From Paeniglutamicibacter gangotriensis Lz1y (GTDB lineage: Bacteria > Actinomycetota > Actinomycetes > Actinomycetales > Micrococcaceae), in the NCBI RefSeq assembly GCF_000348945.1, contig NZ_AOCK01000011.1, positions 124,001-188,000 of the forward strand: 64,000 bases of DNA. Reading direction: 5' to 3'. The first letter of the stretch is position 1, and each line of letters begins with the position of its first letter. Of this stretch, positions 27,283-36,099 are shown one piece after another. The notes beneath the pieces are model-generated. The model saw nothing but the letters and a program-made list of their open reading frames with translations, was not told the DNA's origin and made no database searches. The position numbers and the translations under genes were made by a program.

Positions 27283-28674
27283 CTAGACGGAGGCCAGGGC
27301 GGCAGGGGCCTTGAGGTAGCTGTCCACTGCGCCCATGACGTGATCAACCTTGTTCAACAGGTCGTCAAGGACGTCCTGATCGGCGACCAGCGGCGGGGAG
27401 AGCACCAGCATCGTGGCACCGCGGTTGTCCGGGCGCGTGATGAGATTGACCTCGCGCATGGCCTGTGGCATCACCTGGGTGAGGACGGCCTTGGATTCTT
27501 CGGCAGTGAGCTCGCGACCGGTTTCCCGGTTGCCCATGAGCTCGATGGCGTAGAAGAATCCGGCCCCGCGGTATTCCCTGATGCTGCTGTGAGCGGCAAC
27601 GATCGCATCCAGTCCGTTTTGGAAGTACGGTTCGAGGCTGCGCACGTTTCCCACGACGTTTTCTTCCTTAAGTGCCGTCAGGTTGGCGACGGCGGTGGCC
27701 GTAGCCACCGGGTGCCCTCCCCAGGTGGCCCCATGGCTAAAGATCCCTGCCAAAGGGGAAGCAAGCATGCCGTCGGCCAATGGCTTGCGGATGATCACCC
27801 CGCCCAGCGGTGCGTAGCCGGAGGTCGAGCCCTTGGCGAAGGTGATCATGTCCGGGACTACGCCGTATTTGATGCTGCCGAACCACTCGCCGAGTCGGCC
27901 GAATCCGGTGATGACTTCGTCGGCGACCAGCAGGATGCCGTGTTCGTCGCAGATGGAGCGCAGTTCCTGCCAGTAACCGGCCGGCGGGACCAGCGCGCCG
28001 CGGGAGTTCTGCACCGGCTCGGCGAAGAGCGCGGCGATGGTGTGCGCCCCTTCGCGGGCGATGACCTCGCGGATGGCTTGGACGGAGGGAAGGTCCGCGG
28101 CGGAGCCGCCTTCCGGAACGACCTCGCCGAGCGTATGGGGTACGTGGAAGACCCCGGGCATCAGCGTGCCGAAGGCCTCCTTGTAGGCGGGGATACCTGT
28201 GACCGCCAGGGCGCCGAGGGTGGTGCCGTGGTAGGCCATGTCGCGGGCGATGATCTTGGTGCGCTCGGGTTCACCCTGGCTGCGGTGGTACTGGCGGGCG
28301 AACTTGATGGCGGATTCGACGGCCTCGGAGCCGGAGTTCACGAAGAAGACAACGTCCAGGTCACCGGGGGCCAAATCCGCGATCGCGGTGGCCGCGTTGA
28401 CGGCGGCCGGGTGTGCCGAGCCCCAGTTGGTCCAGAAGGCCAACTTCGACATCTGCTCGTACGCGGCCTTCGGGATGTCCTGGCGTCCGTGGCCGATGTT
28501 GGCGCAGAAGAGTCCGGCCAACCCGTCCAGGAACTTATTGCCGGATTCATCGAAAAGGTAGCTTCCCTCGCCCCGCGTGATGATCGGCAGGTTCGGGTCG
28601 TTCCACACCTGGCCGGTGGTGAAGTGCGGGTAAAGATGCCGCTGGGCACGATTGCGGATATCTGAGTTGGTCAC
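27283..28674 (-). CDS. tpa: Taurine:pyruvate aminotransferase
   Basis: A 463-residue class III, PLP-dependent omega-aminotransferase. The cofactor motif ADEVITGFGRLGEW gives Asp252, and Lys281 in ITFAKGSTSGYAPLGG is the Schiff-base lysine. The N-terminal HLYPHFTTGQVW and the AFWTNWGSAHPAAVNAA region match Tpa enzymes (EC 2.6.1.77), which convert taurine and pyruvate to sulfoacetaldehyde and L-alanine. Linkage to xsc and pta makes this the favoured call over a general beta-alanine:pyruvate enzyme. The GTG start at 28674 has GGAGGGG upstream. The 157-bp gap to alr contains hairpins and probably its own promoter. Confidence 0.9.
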   Translation of the reverse strand: MTNSDIRNRAQRHLYPHFTTGQVWNDPNLPIITRGEGSYLFDESGNKFLDGLAGLFCANIGHGRQDIPKAAYEQMSKLAFWTNWGSAHPAAVNAATAIADLAPGDLDVVFFVNSGSEAVESAIKFARQYHRSQGEPERTKIIARDMAYHGTTLGALAVTGIPAYKEAFGTLMPGVFHVPHTLGEVVPEGGSAADLPSVQAIREVIAREGAHTIAALFAEPVQNSRGALVPPAGYWQELRSICDEHGILLVADEVITGFGRLGEWFGSIKYGVVPDMITFAKGSTSGYAPLGGVIIRKPLADGMLASPLAGIFSHGATWGGHPVATATAVANLTALKEENVVGNVRSLEPYFQNGLDAIVAAHSSIREYRGAGFFYAIELMGNRETGRELTAEESKAVLTQVMPQAMREVNLITRPDNRGATMLVLSPPLVADQDVLDDLLNKVDHVMGAVDSYLKAPAALASV

Positions 28675-28831
28675 GGGACCCCTCCATTCAAAGTTTTCCT
28701 GACAGGACCCGAAGCAACCTCGCTTCGGTCCTCGCCACCCATGTCTTGCTGTGGTGCATATCACTCTGCCCGCATGCTGGGTCCTTTCCCAGACCCAAAT
28801 TGGCTTCCCTTTTTAGGTACCAGTTAGCTGC

Positions 28832-30013
28832 CTACAAGTAGATCCGTGGCACCCTGGACCCGATGCGCGTCAGCACCTCGTAGGGAATGGTCCCCGCGGC
28901 CCGGGCCCACGCCTCCACATGCGGCTCCCCGGAATCCCCCGGTCCGAAGAGCAGCGCCGCGTCCCCCGCAGCAACTGCGTCGTCTCCCACATCGATGACG
29001 AACTGGTCCATGCAGACCCTGCCCAGCACCCGGTAGTCCTGGGACCCGATCCGCACCGGGCCCGCGGAGCTGGCACCTCGGAAGACGCCGTCGGCGTAGC
29101 CCAGCGGCACCACCGCCAGCGTGGTCTCCCGCGCGGTGGTTTCGGTGTGCCCGTAGGACACCCCGGCCCCGGCCGGGGCGCGCTTGGTCTGCACGACCGC
29201 GGCACCAAGGGTCATGGCCGGACGCAGGGCCGGGCAGCTTCCGCGGTCTTCCTCGGCCAGCGGATTCACCCCGTAGACGGCCAACCCGGGGCGGACCATG
29301 TCGAAGTGCGCTTCGGGGCTCGCCAGGGTCGCGGCGGAGTTGGCGATGTGGCACAGCTGTGGCTCCAGCCCCAACGCCCGGGCGGTGGCGATCGCCACCC
29401 GGAAGACCTCCAACTGCGCGGGGACGGAGACGTTGCCCGGCTCGTCGGCACAGGCCAGATGGGACCAGACGCCCAGCACCCGGATTCTGCCGTCGATTTC
29501 AAGCTCTCGGGCCGCGGCACACAGCTGCGGCCAGTCTGAGGGCGCGGCCCCGCCGCGCCACATCCCGGTGTCGATCTTCAGGTGGATCCTCGGGACCATT
29601 CCGGCCAGCGCACCGGCGTCGGCGATATCCCGCAGCTGGCCCAGCGAGTAGGCGGCAAGTTCGATGTCCTCGCTGATGGCTCGGGCGTATGGCGCCCCGG
29701 GCGCGCAGAGCCAGGAGAACAACGGGGCAGTGATTCCGGCGGCGCGCACCGCGAAGGCCTCTTCGAGCACCGCCGTACCGAGGTAATCGGCGCCGCCTTC
29801 CAGGGCAGCCAGTGCCGCGGGCACGATGCCGTGCCCGTAGCCGTCGGCCTTAAGTACCGCCATGAGCTTGGACCCCGTCGCAGCTCTGCGCAGGGCACGG
29901 ACGTTGGCCGTGATTGCGGCGGTCTCGATGTAGGCGGCGCGTTGCGGGACGAACCCCTCGGCGTTGCGGTACGCGGATGCGGTGGTGTTTTCGAGCGTGC
30001 TGGACCGGTTCAT
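28832..30013 (-). CDS. alr: Alanine racemase
   Basis: A 393-residue fold-type III PLP enzyme that interconverts L- and D-alanine. The cofactor lysine is Lys55 in AVLKADGYGHG, and the second catalytic residue is the Tyr in GVSYGHTETT; HIANSAATL and DMVRPGLAVYGV are also diagnostic. The start at 30013 has AAGGAG upstream; longer frames are not convincing. D-alanine for peptidoglycan is the normal role, but its place between the MocR regulator and tpa suggests a catabolic (DadX-like) racemase that handles the alanine made by Tpa. The second view is inference from position. Confidence 0.93.
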   Translation of the reverse strand: MNRSSTLENTTASAYRNAEGFVPQRAAYIETAAITANVRALRRAATGSKLMAVLKADGYGHGIVPAALAALEGGADYLGTAVLEEAFAVRAAGITAPLFSWLCAPGAPYARAISEDIELAAYSLGQLRDIADAGALAGMVPRIHLKIDTGMWRGGAAPSDWPQLCAAARELEIDGRIRVLGVWSHLACADEPGNVSVPAQLEVFRVAIATARALGLEPQLCHIANSAATLASPEAHFDMVRPGLAVYGVNPLAEEDRGSCPALRPAMTLGAAVVQTKRAPAGAGVSYGHTETTARETTLAVVPLGYADGVFRGASSAGPVRIGSQDYRVLGRVCMDQFVIDVGDDAVAAGDAALLFGPGDSGEPHVEAWARAAGTIPYEVLTRIGSRVPRIYL

Positions 30014-30138
30014 AGCGTGGACTCCTTCGTCCTGGATGCACTTTAGCGTTGTTGGATTCAACTCTTCTTCACCGATGGCCGCTGGCCCAGATCCAGATCG
30101 GGGGTGCTTCCATGGGTCCAACGGGCCGCGGCGGGACG

Positions 30139-31677
30139 CTACTGCGCGTCGAGCTCAGCGATGACCCGGCCCAGTTCCTCGATGCCGGGACGGATGGCCT
30201 CCAGCTGAATCGCGGCGAACCCCAGACGGAAGTGGTTGCGGTTTGCCGCCGGGTCGTCGAAGAACACGTCCCCTCGCTCGATCACAATCCCGGCCCGAAG
30301 TGCCGCGGCGGCCAGCGCCACGCAGTCCAGGTCCGCTGGTCCCTGGATCCAGATGCTCACCCCTCCCGGAGGCGCGGTGATCTTCCACGGCAAGAAGTCC
30401 TCCAGCGCTTCGGTGAGCACCTGCCACTTGCGCTGCAACTGGGTGCGCCGCCGGGAAATGGTGCGGTGGTACTGTCCGGATTCGATCAGCAGGGCCATGG
30501 CCCGCTGGGGGTGTCCGGGAATATGCCGAATTTTGTAGCGCCGCTGGTTCCGCAGCTCGGTGATCAGCTCCGATTCGGCCACCAGATAGCCCATGCGCAG
30601 GCCGGGCGCAAGGAATTTGGTGAACGATCCGAGATAGATGACGTGTTCGGAGTCGGGCAGCGCCTTGAGCGCCGGGGTGGGCTTGCCACGGTAGCGGAAC
30701 TCGGAATCGTAGTCGTCTTCGATGACCAGCGCCCCTGCCTGCCGTGTGCCGGTCAGGATTTGCCGCCGCCGGCTTCCCGAGAGCGTGACATTGGTGGGGC
30801 TGTGGTGGCTTGGGGTCAGATACAGCAGGTCCAGTTCGCCCAACGAATCCGGCGGCACCAGTCCGTGCTCGTCCACGGCCAGCGGGCGCAAAGTGGCCCC
30901 GGTGCGGGCAAAGGTGTGCCGGGCGTCGACGTAGCCGGGATTTTCCACTCCCACCACGGTTTCCCGTCCCATCATGGTCTGCGCCAACAGGTCCAGGCCC
31001 TGCTGGGAGCCGGCGGTGATCAGAATGTTCTCCGGCTGCACGATGATGCCGCGGGCCGGCAGTACCCGCTTGCACAGTTCCTCGATCAGGAACGGGTCGT
31101 CTTCGTCCACCGAGTCACGCAGTGAGTAGAACAGATGCGGTGGATCCAGTGAGTCTCGCAACGCCCGCGACCAGGCCAGGCGTGGGAAGTCGCGCACATC
31201 GACCTGACCCGCCACGAATGGATACGGGTAGGCCGACCAATCGCGCACCTTGGTGATTTCCGGCATGCCCGCGTCCTCTCGGGGCCGGATGTGCCGGGAC
31301 CAGTCGATCGCCGAAGCATCCATCGGTGCCGGGCGCCCTGCCGGAACGGCTTTGCGCAGCATTTCGGTGTTGATGAAGTAGCCGCGCCTCGAGTGCGACT
31401 CGATGATGCCCGACGCCAGCATTTCTTGATAGGCAGCGTTGACAGTGTTTCGCGAGAGGCCGAGCTCGCGCGCCAGCTCCCGGGAGGACGGCAACGGCTG
31501 GTTCGGCACGAGCGAACCGGAGAATATCTGGTGCTCGAGCGCCTGACGCAGTTGCCGATAGAGCGGCTCAGCGGATTCCGTGGATACCGCAATGGGCGCC
31601 CTGACCCCATCGCATGCTTCCGCTGGTTGCCGCTGGGCGTCCGGGCCCGGGAGACGCCGGTCCCTAGATATATCCAT
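30139..31677 (-). CDS. MocR/GabR-family regulator (TauR-like)
   Basis: A 512-residue MocR regulator: a GntR winged helix (about 40-110; LPSSRELARELGLSRNTVN) joined to an aminotransferase-like PLP domain. The lysine that would bind PLP is in YLGSFTKFLAPGLRMGY (about residue 354), and the nucleotide-type cofactor pocket DDYDSEFRY is intact. In Rhodobacter a MocR protein, TauR, activates tpa and xsc in response to taurine, and the location here just before alr and tpa points to the same job. Its start (31677) overlaps the end of the stress protein gene by 14 bp, so translation is probably coupled. Confidence 0.9.
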   Translation of the reverse strand: MDISRDRRLPGPDAQRQPAEACDGVRAPIAVSTESAEPLYRQLRQALEHQIFSGSLVPNQPLPSSRELARELGLSRNTVNAAYQEMLASGIIESHSRRGYFINTEMLRKAVPAGRPAPMDASAIDWSRHIRPREDAGMPEITKVRDWSAYPYPFVAGQVDVRDFPRLAWSRALRDSLDPPHLFYSLRDSVDEDDPFLIEELCKRVLPARGIIVQPENILITAGSQQGLDLLAQTMMGRETVVGVENPGYVDARHTFARTGATLRPLAVDEHGLVPPDSLGELDLLYLTPSHHSPTNVTLSGSRRRQILTGTRQAGALVIEDDYDSEFRYRGKPTPALKALPDSEHVIYLGSFTKFLAPGLRMGYLVAESELITELRNQRRYKIRHIPGHPQRAMALLIESGQYHRTISRRRTQLQRKWQVLTEALEDFLPWKITAPPGGVSIWIQGPADLDCVALAAAALRAGIVIERGDVFFDDPAANRNHFRLGFAAIQLEAIRPGIEELGRVIAELDAQ

Positions 31678-32560
31678 GGTGGGCGTCCGCCGGGACGAGG
31701 ACATAGAAGCGCGGGACAACCACGATGGGAACCGGAAGTGCGCGCAACATCTTGTTCGCGGTGGATCCTAGGAAAATCCTGCTCCGCTCCGCCAAGCGGC
31801 TCGAACCAAGCAGGACGATCTCGGATTCGTCCCAGTCAAGGGCTTCAACGGCGGCTTCGGTCGAGCGGCCCTGGGCAACGTCGGCTGTGACGATTGTTCG
31901 GTTCCGCACGCCCGCGATGGCGGTTTCGAGGGTCTTCCGTGCGTGGACGCGTGCCGCATCAATCCGGTCGCCGCGGTATTTCTCGCCATCCATGGCCACC
32001 AGGGAGACCAACCTCAGCGGAACGTGGCGGACGGCGGCCGCATCCACGGCGGCCTCCAGCACCGAGTCTGCACCGGCACGGGTGCCCAGCGCGCACGTGA
32101 TGCGGGTAATTTCCCGGGGCGGGAGGTATCCCGAGGGCGCCAACGCCACCGGAACCGGAGATGAGTGCAGCAGGGCATTGGCCACTGAGCCGACCGTGAA
32201 CCGGCGCAGGGGCCCACTACTGGCCGCGCCCACCACCACAAGGTTCGCTCTGAACACGGCTACGGCTTCGAGCAGCCCCTCGGCCATCGACGCCGCAAAG
32301 CGTATGTGGGTACGCGCGCTCATGCTGGAGGGCACAAGAGCCAGCGCGCGGTCCATCCATTTCTGGGCGCCCTGCTGCAGGAATTCCTGATACACGCGCT
32401 CATTGCGGGTGGCCGCCTCCGCCGGCGGAACGCCCGGGATGATGTGGACCAGCTCGAGCTCGGCGTTCGTGGGCTCGGCTAGGGATCGGGAAAGCGCCAA
32501 CGCCAGGGAAATCGCCTCGCGTCCGCGTTTGTCCTCGGTGCATCCAACGACATACCTCAT
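31664..32560 (-). CDS. Universal stress protein with two UspA domains
   Basis: A 298-residue tandem UspA protein. Each half ends with a nucleotide-binding loop: VVVGAASSGPLRRFTVGSV near residue 115 and VLLGSSRLAERSRIFLGST near residue 258. Both keep a G-x(n)-G-S pattern consistent with ATP binding. These proteins respond to starvation, redox or membrane stress; the exact role is unknown. The gene overlaps the MocR regulator by 14 bp, implying an operon usp-mocR, and in some actinobacteria Usp genes accompany amine permeases and MocR regulators. GAGGAA is ten bases before the ATG. Confidence 0.9.
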   Translation of the reverse strand: MRYVVGCTEDKRGREAISLALALSRSLAEPTNAELELVHIIPGVPPAEAATRNERVYQEFLQQGAQKWMDRALALVPSSMSARTHIRFAASMAEGLLEAVAVFRANLVVVGAASSGPLRRFTVGSVANALLHSSPVPVALAPSGYLPPREITRITCALGTRAGADSVLEAAVDAAAVRHVPLRLVSLVAMDGEKYRGDRIDAARVHARKTLETAIAGVRNRTIVTADVAQGRSTEAAVEALDWDESEIVLLGSSRLAERSRIFLGSTANKMLRALPVPIVVVPRFYVLVPADAHHGYI

Positions 32561-32662
32561 GGCGTGCGTTCCTCTTCATTGGGAGTCGGTTTGGGTAATC
32601 CCCTCATGCCTACCAGTTCGCGTCGCGCTGCGGAAAGAATGACTGGCATATGACGAGAGTCA

Positions 32663-34162
32663 CTATCGGTCACCCGAGTGCTGGGCCAGAAAAGAATATA
32701 CCTCGGTCTCATCCACCCCGGGGAAGGCACCTTGCGGCATGGCGGCCAGCAGATGCGTCTGTGCCCTGGCGCTGGGCCAAGCCTGCCCCGCCCATTGCTG
32801 CTGCAGTGCCAACGGCGGACGGCGGCAGCACGAATCGTCGGGGCAGGTTGAGGTGGATCGTTCGGTGGTGTCGCGCCCGCGGAACCACTTCACATGCACA
32901 TACGGCACCCCGATGCTCAGCGAAAACTTCCCTGCATTGGACCGTTCGGTGCGCGCGGTGCACCAGAAGGTGCCCACCGTGGTATCGGTGTACTGGTTGT
33001 AGGCACTGAATTGGTCGGCCACGTCGAAGACCTCGCGGCTGGTCCAATGCCTGCACACCGTCTGGCCCTCGATGGAACCGGTGTGGTCCATCGGGAAGTT
33101 CACCCCGTCGTTCTCGTAGGCCTTGTGGATGATGCCCGATTCGTGGACCTTCTGGAAGTGCACCGTGATGCCCAGGTGTTCGGTCGCCAGGTTGGTGAAG
33201 CGGTGGGCTGCGGTCTCGTAGGAGACGGCAAAGGCATCGCGGATGTCCTCGACGGCAAGTTCCCGGGCACTCTTGGCGCGCTGCAAAAAGTCGACCGTGG
33301 CCTTTTCCGGCATCATCAGGGAGGCAGCGAAGTAGTTGGTGGCCACCCGTTGACGCAGGAACTCGGCGTAGTCGCCCGGAGTCCTATGCCCCAGGACGTG
33401 GTGGCCAAAGGCCTGCAGCAGCACCGAGCGGGTGGAATGTTCCGAGCGCTGGGACTGCGTGAGGTAGATGCGCATGTTTTTCAGGTCCGTCACCGATCGG
33501 GTGGAGTGCGGCAGGTCCGAGACGTTGTGCAGCGAAAAACCCAGGTGCGTGGCGATGTCCGCGACCTGGTGGTGCGACAGTGGGCCGGCCGCATGCCCGA
33601 TGGCCTTGAGTAGCCTGGCAGATTCCTTCTCAATCTCCGGGAAGTAGTTGTTCCGTTCCTTCATCTCGCCGCGAAGCTCGGCATTTGCTCGGCGGGCTTC
33701 CTCCGGCGTTGCCGATTGCTCGTTGAGCCGGCGCTCCAGCTCTCCCTGCAGCCCGACCAGGGACTCGAGCACATCCATGGGCAGCCGGGCGGATATCCGC
33801 ACCTTGGGCAGATCAAGTGCCTGGTAGAGCGGGCCCCGCTGGGCGCGCTCCAGCTCGATTTCCAGGGCCGCCCGCCGGGTGGGCGGTTCGGAGCCCAGGA
33901 GCTCATCCAGCCCGACGCCGAAGATCCCCGCCAGGGTTTTGAGCATGCTTAGTTTGGGCTCGCGCTTGCCGTTTTCCATCAATGAAAGCTGGCTTGGCGC
34001 GGTGCCCACGGCCTCGGAGAGGTCATCGAGGGTCATCGCCTTGGCCTTGCGCAGGTGGCGTATCCGCCTGCCGAGGGAAATGATGTCCAGTTCCTCGGTG
34101 TCTTCCGGGGACAGGATGTGCTTCTCCGGCATCGCGGGCCGGTTCCATGTGGGGGTGCTCAC
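32663..34162 (-). CDS. ramB: RamB-type regulator of acetate metabolism (ScfR family)
   Basis: A 499-residue member of the ScfR/RamB group. Residues about 30-90 are an XRE helix-turn-helix (LSEAVGTAPSQLSLMENGKR), the middle has an ImmA/IrrE-like segment (AFGHHVLGHR), and the C-terminal domain is Cys-rich (CPDDSCCRRPP), as in short-chain-fatty-acid regulators. In Corynebacterium RamB represses aceA, aceB and pta-ackA genes. Here aceA and aceB lie about 13 kb away and pta about 6 kb away. The start is uncertain: GTG 34162 gives the complete N-terminus, and ATG 34132 is the alternative; neither has a strong ribosome binding site. Confidence 0.87.
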   Translation of the reverse strand: MSTPTWNRPAMPEKHILSPEDTEELDIISLGRRIRHLRKAKAMTLDDLSEAVGTAPSQLSLMENGKREPKLSMLKTLAGIFGVGLDELLGSEPPTRRAALEIELERAQRGPLYQALDLPKVRISARLPMDVLESLVGLQGELERRLNEQSATPEEARRANAELRGEMKERNNYFPEIEKESARLLKAIGHAAGPLSHHQVADIATHLGFSLHNVSDLPHSTRSVTDLKNMRIYLTQSQRSEHSTRSVLLQAFGHHVLGHRTPGDYAEFLRQRVATNYFAASLMMPEKATVDFLQRAKSARELAVEDIRDAFAVSYETAAHRFTNLATEHLGITVHFQKVHESGIIHKAYENDGVNFPMDHTGSIEGQTVCRHWTSREVFDVADQFSAYNQYTDTTVGTFWCTARTERSNAGKFSLSIGVPYVHVKWFRGRDTTERSTSTCPDDSCCRRPPLALQQQWAGQAWPSARAQTHLLAAMPQGAFPGVDETEVYSFLAQHSGDR

Positions 34163-34394
34163 GTTTTCAGGGTACGCGAAGAATCGGAGATCTTCCCGTC
34201 GCTTCACCCAGCGGCATCGTTCAGGAAGCACCAAATGCACGTCTTCAGCAATTTCTTCCCCTGGATCGACAGTGTGCCGTGCCCGGGGGCTTTCACCATG
34301 TTTTGCCCCCCGCTCATGGCTTTCGCCCAAGGATTCGCCGATCCGGGAGCCTCCTCCCAGCAGGGGATTGTCCCGGAGGCGCGGCCCTGCAAGC

Positions 34395-35192
34395 ATGAAC
34401 CCGATGGCAGAGCCCAATAAATACCTCAAGGCCTACAACGATCAGCTGCGCACCGACGCCGAGACTCCCAGTGCCATCCAGGTGGAGAAGCTGGATGTCC
34501 TGCGTCTGGCGACGTTTGCCGGTGGACGCGGCTTCATCACCTACCGGGATCTGGGCTCCTAGAACGAAGACGGAATCAGCGCACTCGTCGGCGGTCGCTG
34601 GAGCATTTCCGCCGGGACCCGGAGATCACCACTATCGAATGGAAAAGCAAGGGGCCACGACCATGCTCCGGGGCTGCACGAGGCCCTGCTGGCCCATGGC
34701 TTTACCCCGAATGAGCCCGAGTCGATCATGATCGGTCCGCTTGAGGCTTTGTGTTCCGATGCGCCAACGCCCGACGGGGTCCACCTGCGGCAAGTCACGA
34801 GGGACGCCGAGGTGCGCGCCATGAGTGAAATGGTTGACGAGGCGTTTGGCGACCCGGCCAGCACCCGTCAGGCCGACGCGCTTCTTGCCCGTCTCGCACG
34901 CAACGACGGCATGGAGCTGTGGGTGGCCGAGACGGCTGGTCGCATGGTGGGTGCCGGCCGACTCGAGCCGGTGCCCGGAACCGGTTTCGCCGGCATCTGG
35001 GGCGGTGCCGTCTTGGAGCCATACCGTGGGCGCGGCATCTACCGCGCGCTGACCGCGGCGCGTGCACAGTCGGCACTCACCCAAGGCAAAACACTGGCCC
35101 ACAGCGACTCAACTGAATACTCGCGACCCATCCTGGAACGCTCCGGCTTGGTGAAGGTGTCGACAACGACGCCATACAACTGGTCCCGCTGA
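34395..35192 (+). pseudogene. GNAT N-acetyltransferase, disrupted
   Basis: A decayed GNAT acetyltransferase gene. The N-terminal part (MNPMAEPNKYLKAYNDQLRT onward) reads to an in-frame TAG at 34560-34562. The next segment (LEHFRRDPEITTIEW, about 34605-34650) is in a second frame and the sequence returns to a third frame near 34660, where a run of four G appears to have gained one base. From about 34660 the frame encodes the intact acetyl-CoA-binding core (GAVLEPYRGRGIYRALT) to a normal stop at 35192. A start inside it (34728) could still yield a truncated domain, but the complete enzyme is lost. Confidence 0.85.
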
Positions 35193-35738
35193 TGTTCCGC
35201 CCCTCGGCCGCTTGAACGAGTAGAAGATTCCGGGGCTCATTCGGGGTGCGGGAATCTGGAATTGAAGTACTGAAAGGGAACGGGCGATCACCATGCATCA
35301 CGCCCCCAGGACATTCTGCGGACCCGGCAAGGGACACCACGCGGCTGGGCTCAACCGTCCTGCATGGATCGGCTTGGAGCCCTGGAATACCCAACCTCGC
35401 CGACGCCCAGATTCCCGGCCGGGAACCCGGCACGTCCTCTATGGCGAAGGCGGACGGTTAACTGACGCAACAGCAGATCTATGGGAGTTCAAGGGCCACC
35501 TGGGGAATTCCGGCCCAATCGGTGGATTCATCAGCAAGTTGCTGGGCTGCTGGGCACCTCTCCGGGCGGCAAGATTCCTCATCGCCTGCGGAACCGCTGA
35601 ACCAGAAGTCCCTCGGAGTCGAGACTCGTTTCTTTCCTCTTGCCGGGCTGTCCTCCAACGATCAAGCAACAACAAAAATCGAAACATCCGTCGATGTTGC
35701 GGCGGATAGCGTTTCAGCAGGAACCCAGCGACACCGTA
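35193..35738. other. Gene-free, probably eroded region
   Basis: About 550 bp lying between two pseudogenes. Open frames exist on the plus strand, but none shows a recognisable family, ribosome binding site or consistent codon pattern; they look like scrambled remnants. No repeat or insertion sequence end was seen. Confidence 0.4.
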
Positions 35739-36027
35739 GATGAATGCACCGAAGGTGCCCTGGAAACGCCGTTATGCACTCGTCCTTGCAGGGCTGGGCG
35801 ACGGATGATGCGCTCGAAGTCCGTGCCACAACGTTGTCCTTGTTCGCGGCATCGCTGTTCCTGGGTGGCTCCTTGGGCAACTTCTCCACGGCTTCCTTGG
35901 CCGAGACAGGGGCGTATGCCACACCTTTGGCCATGGGCTACTGGTGAGCTCGGTGCTCACCGTGGCCGCGACCATCGCGCATTCGCTGTGGAAGCGCCGG
36001 CACAGCGAACCCGCCACCGCGACGTAG
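35739..36027 (+). pseudogene. MFS transporter C-terminal remnant
   Basis: The translation around 35840-35945 (TTLSLFAASLFLGGSLGN then FSTASLAETGAYATPLAMG) is typical of the last helices of a major-facilitator carrier. The frame then ends at a TGA, but the next frame continues in register with LLVSSVLTVAATIAHSLWKR and a short basic tail to a stop at 36027. Two pieces in different frames and no N-terminal helices show a truncated, frameshifted gene. A short ATG frame at 35739 may be an unrelated leader. Confidence 0.7.
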
Positions 36028-36099
36028 CAAGCTACACAGGCCCACGACGCCATGTCTGGTCCGGACACCGCCACCACGGTCTTCCAGGAAGCGGTGGCC

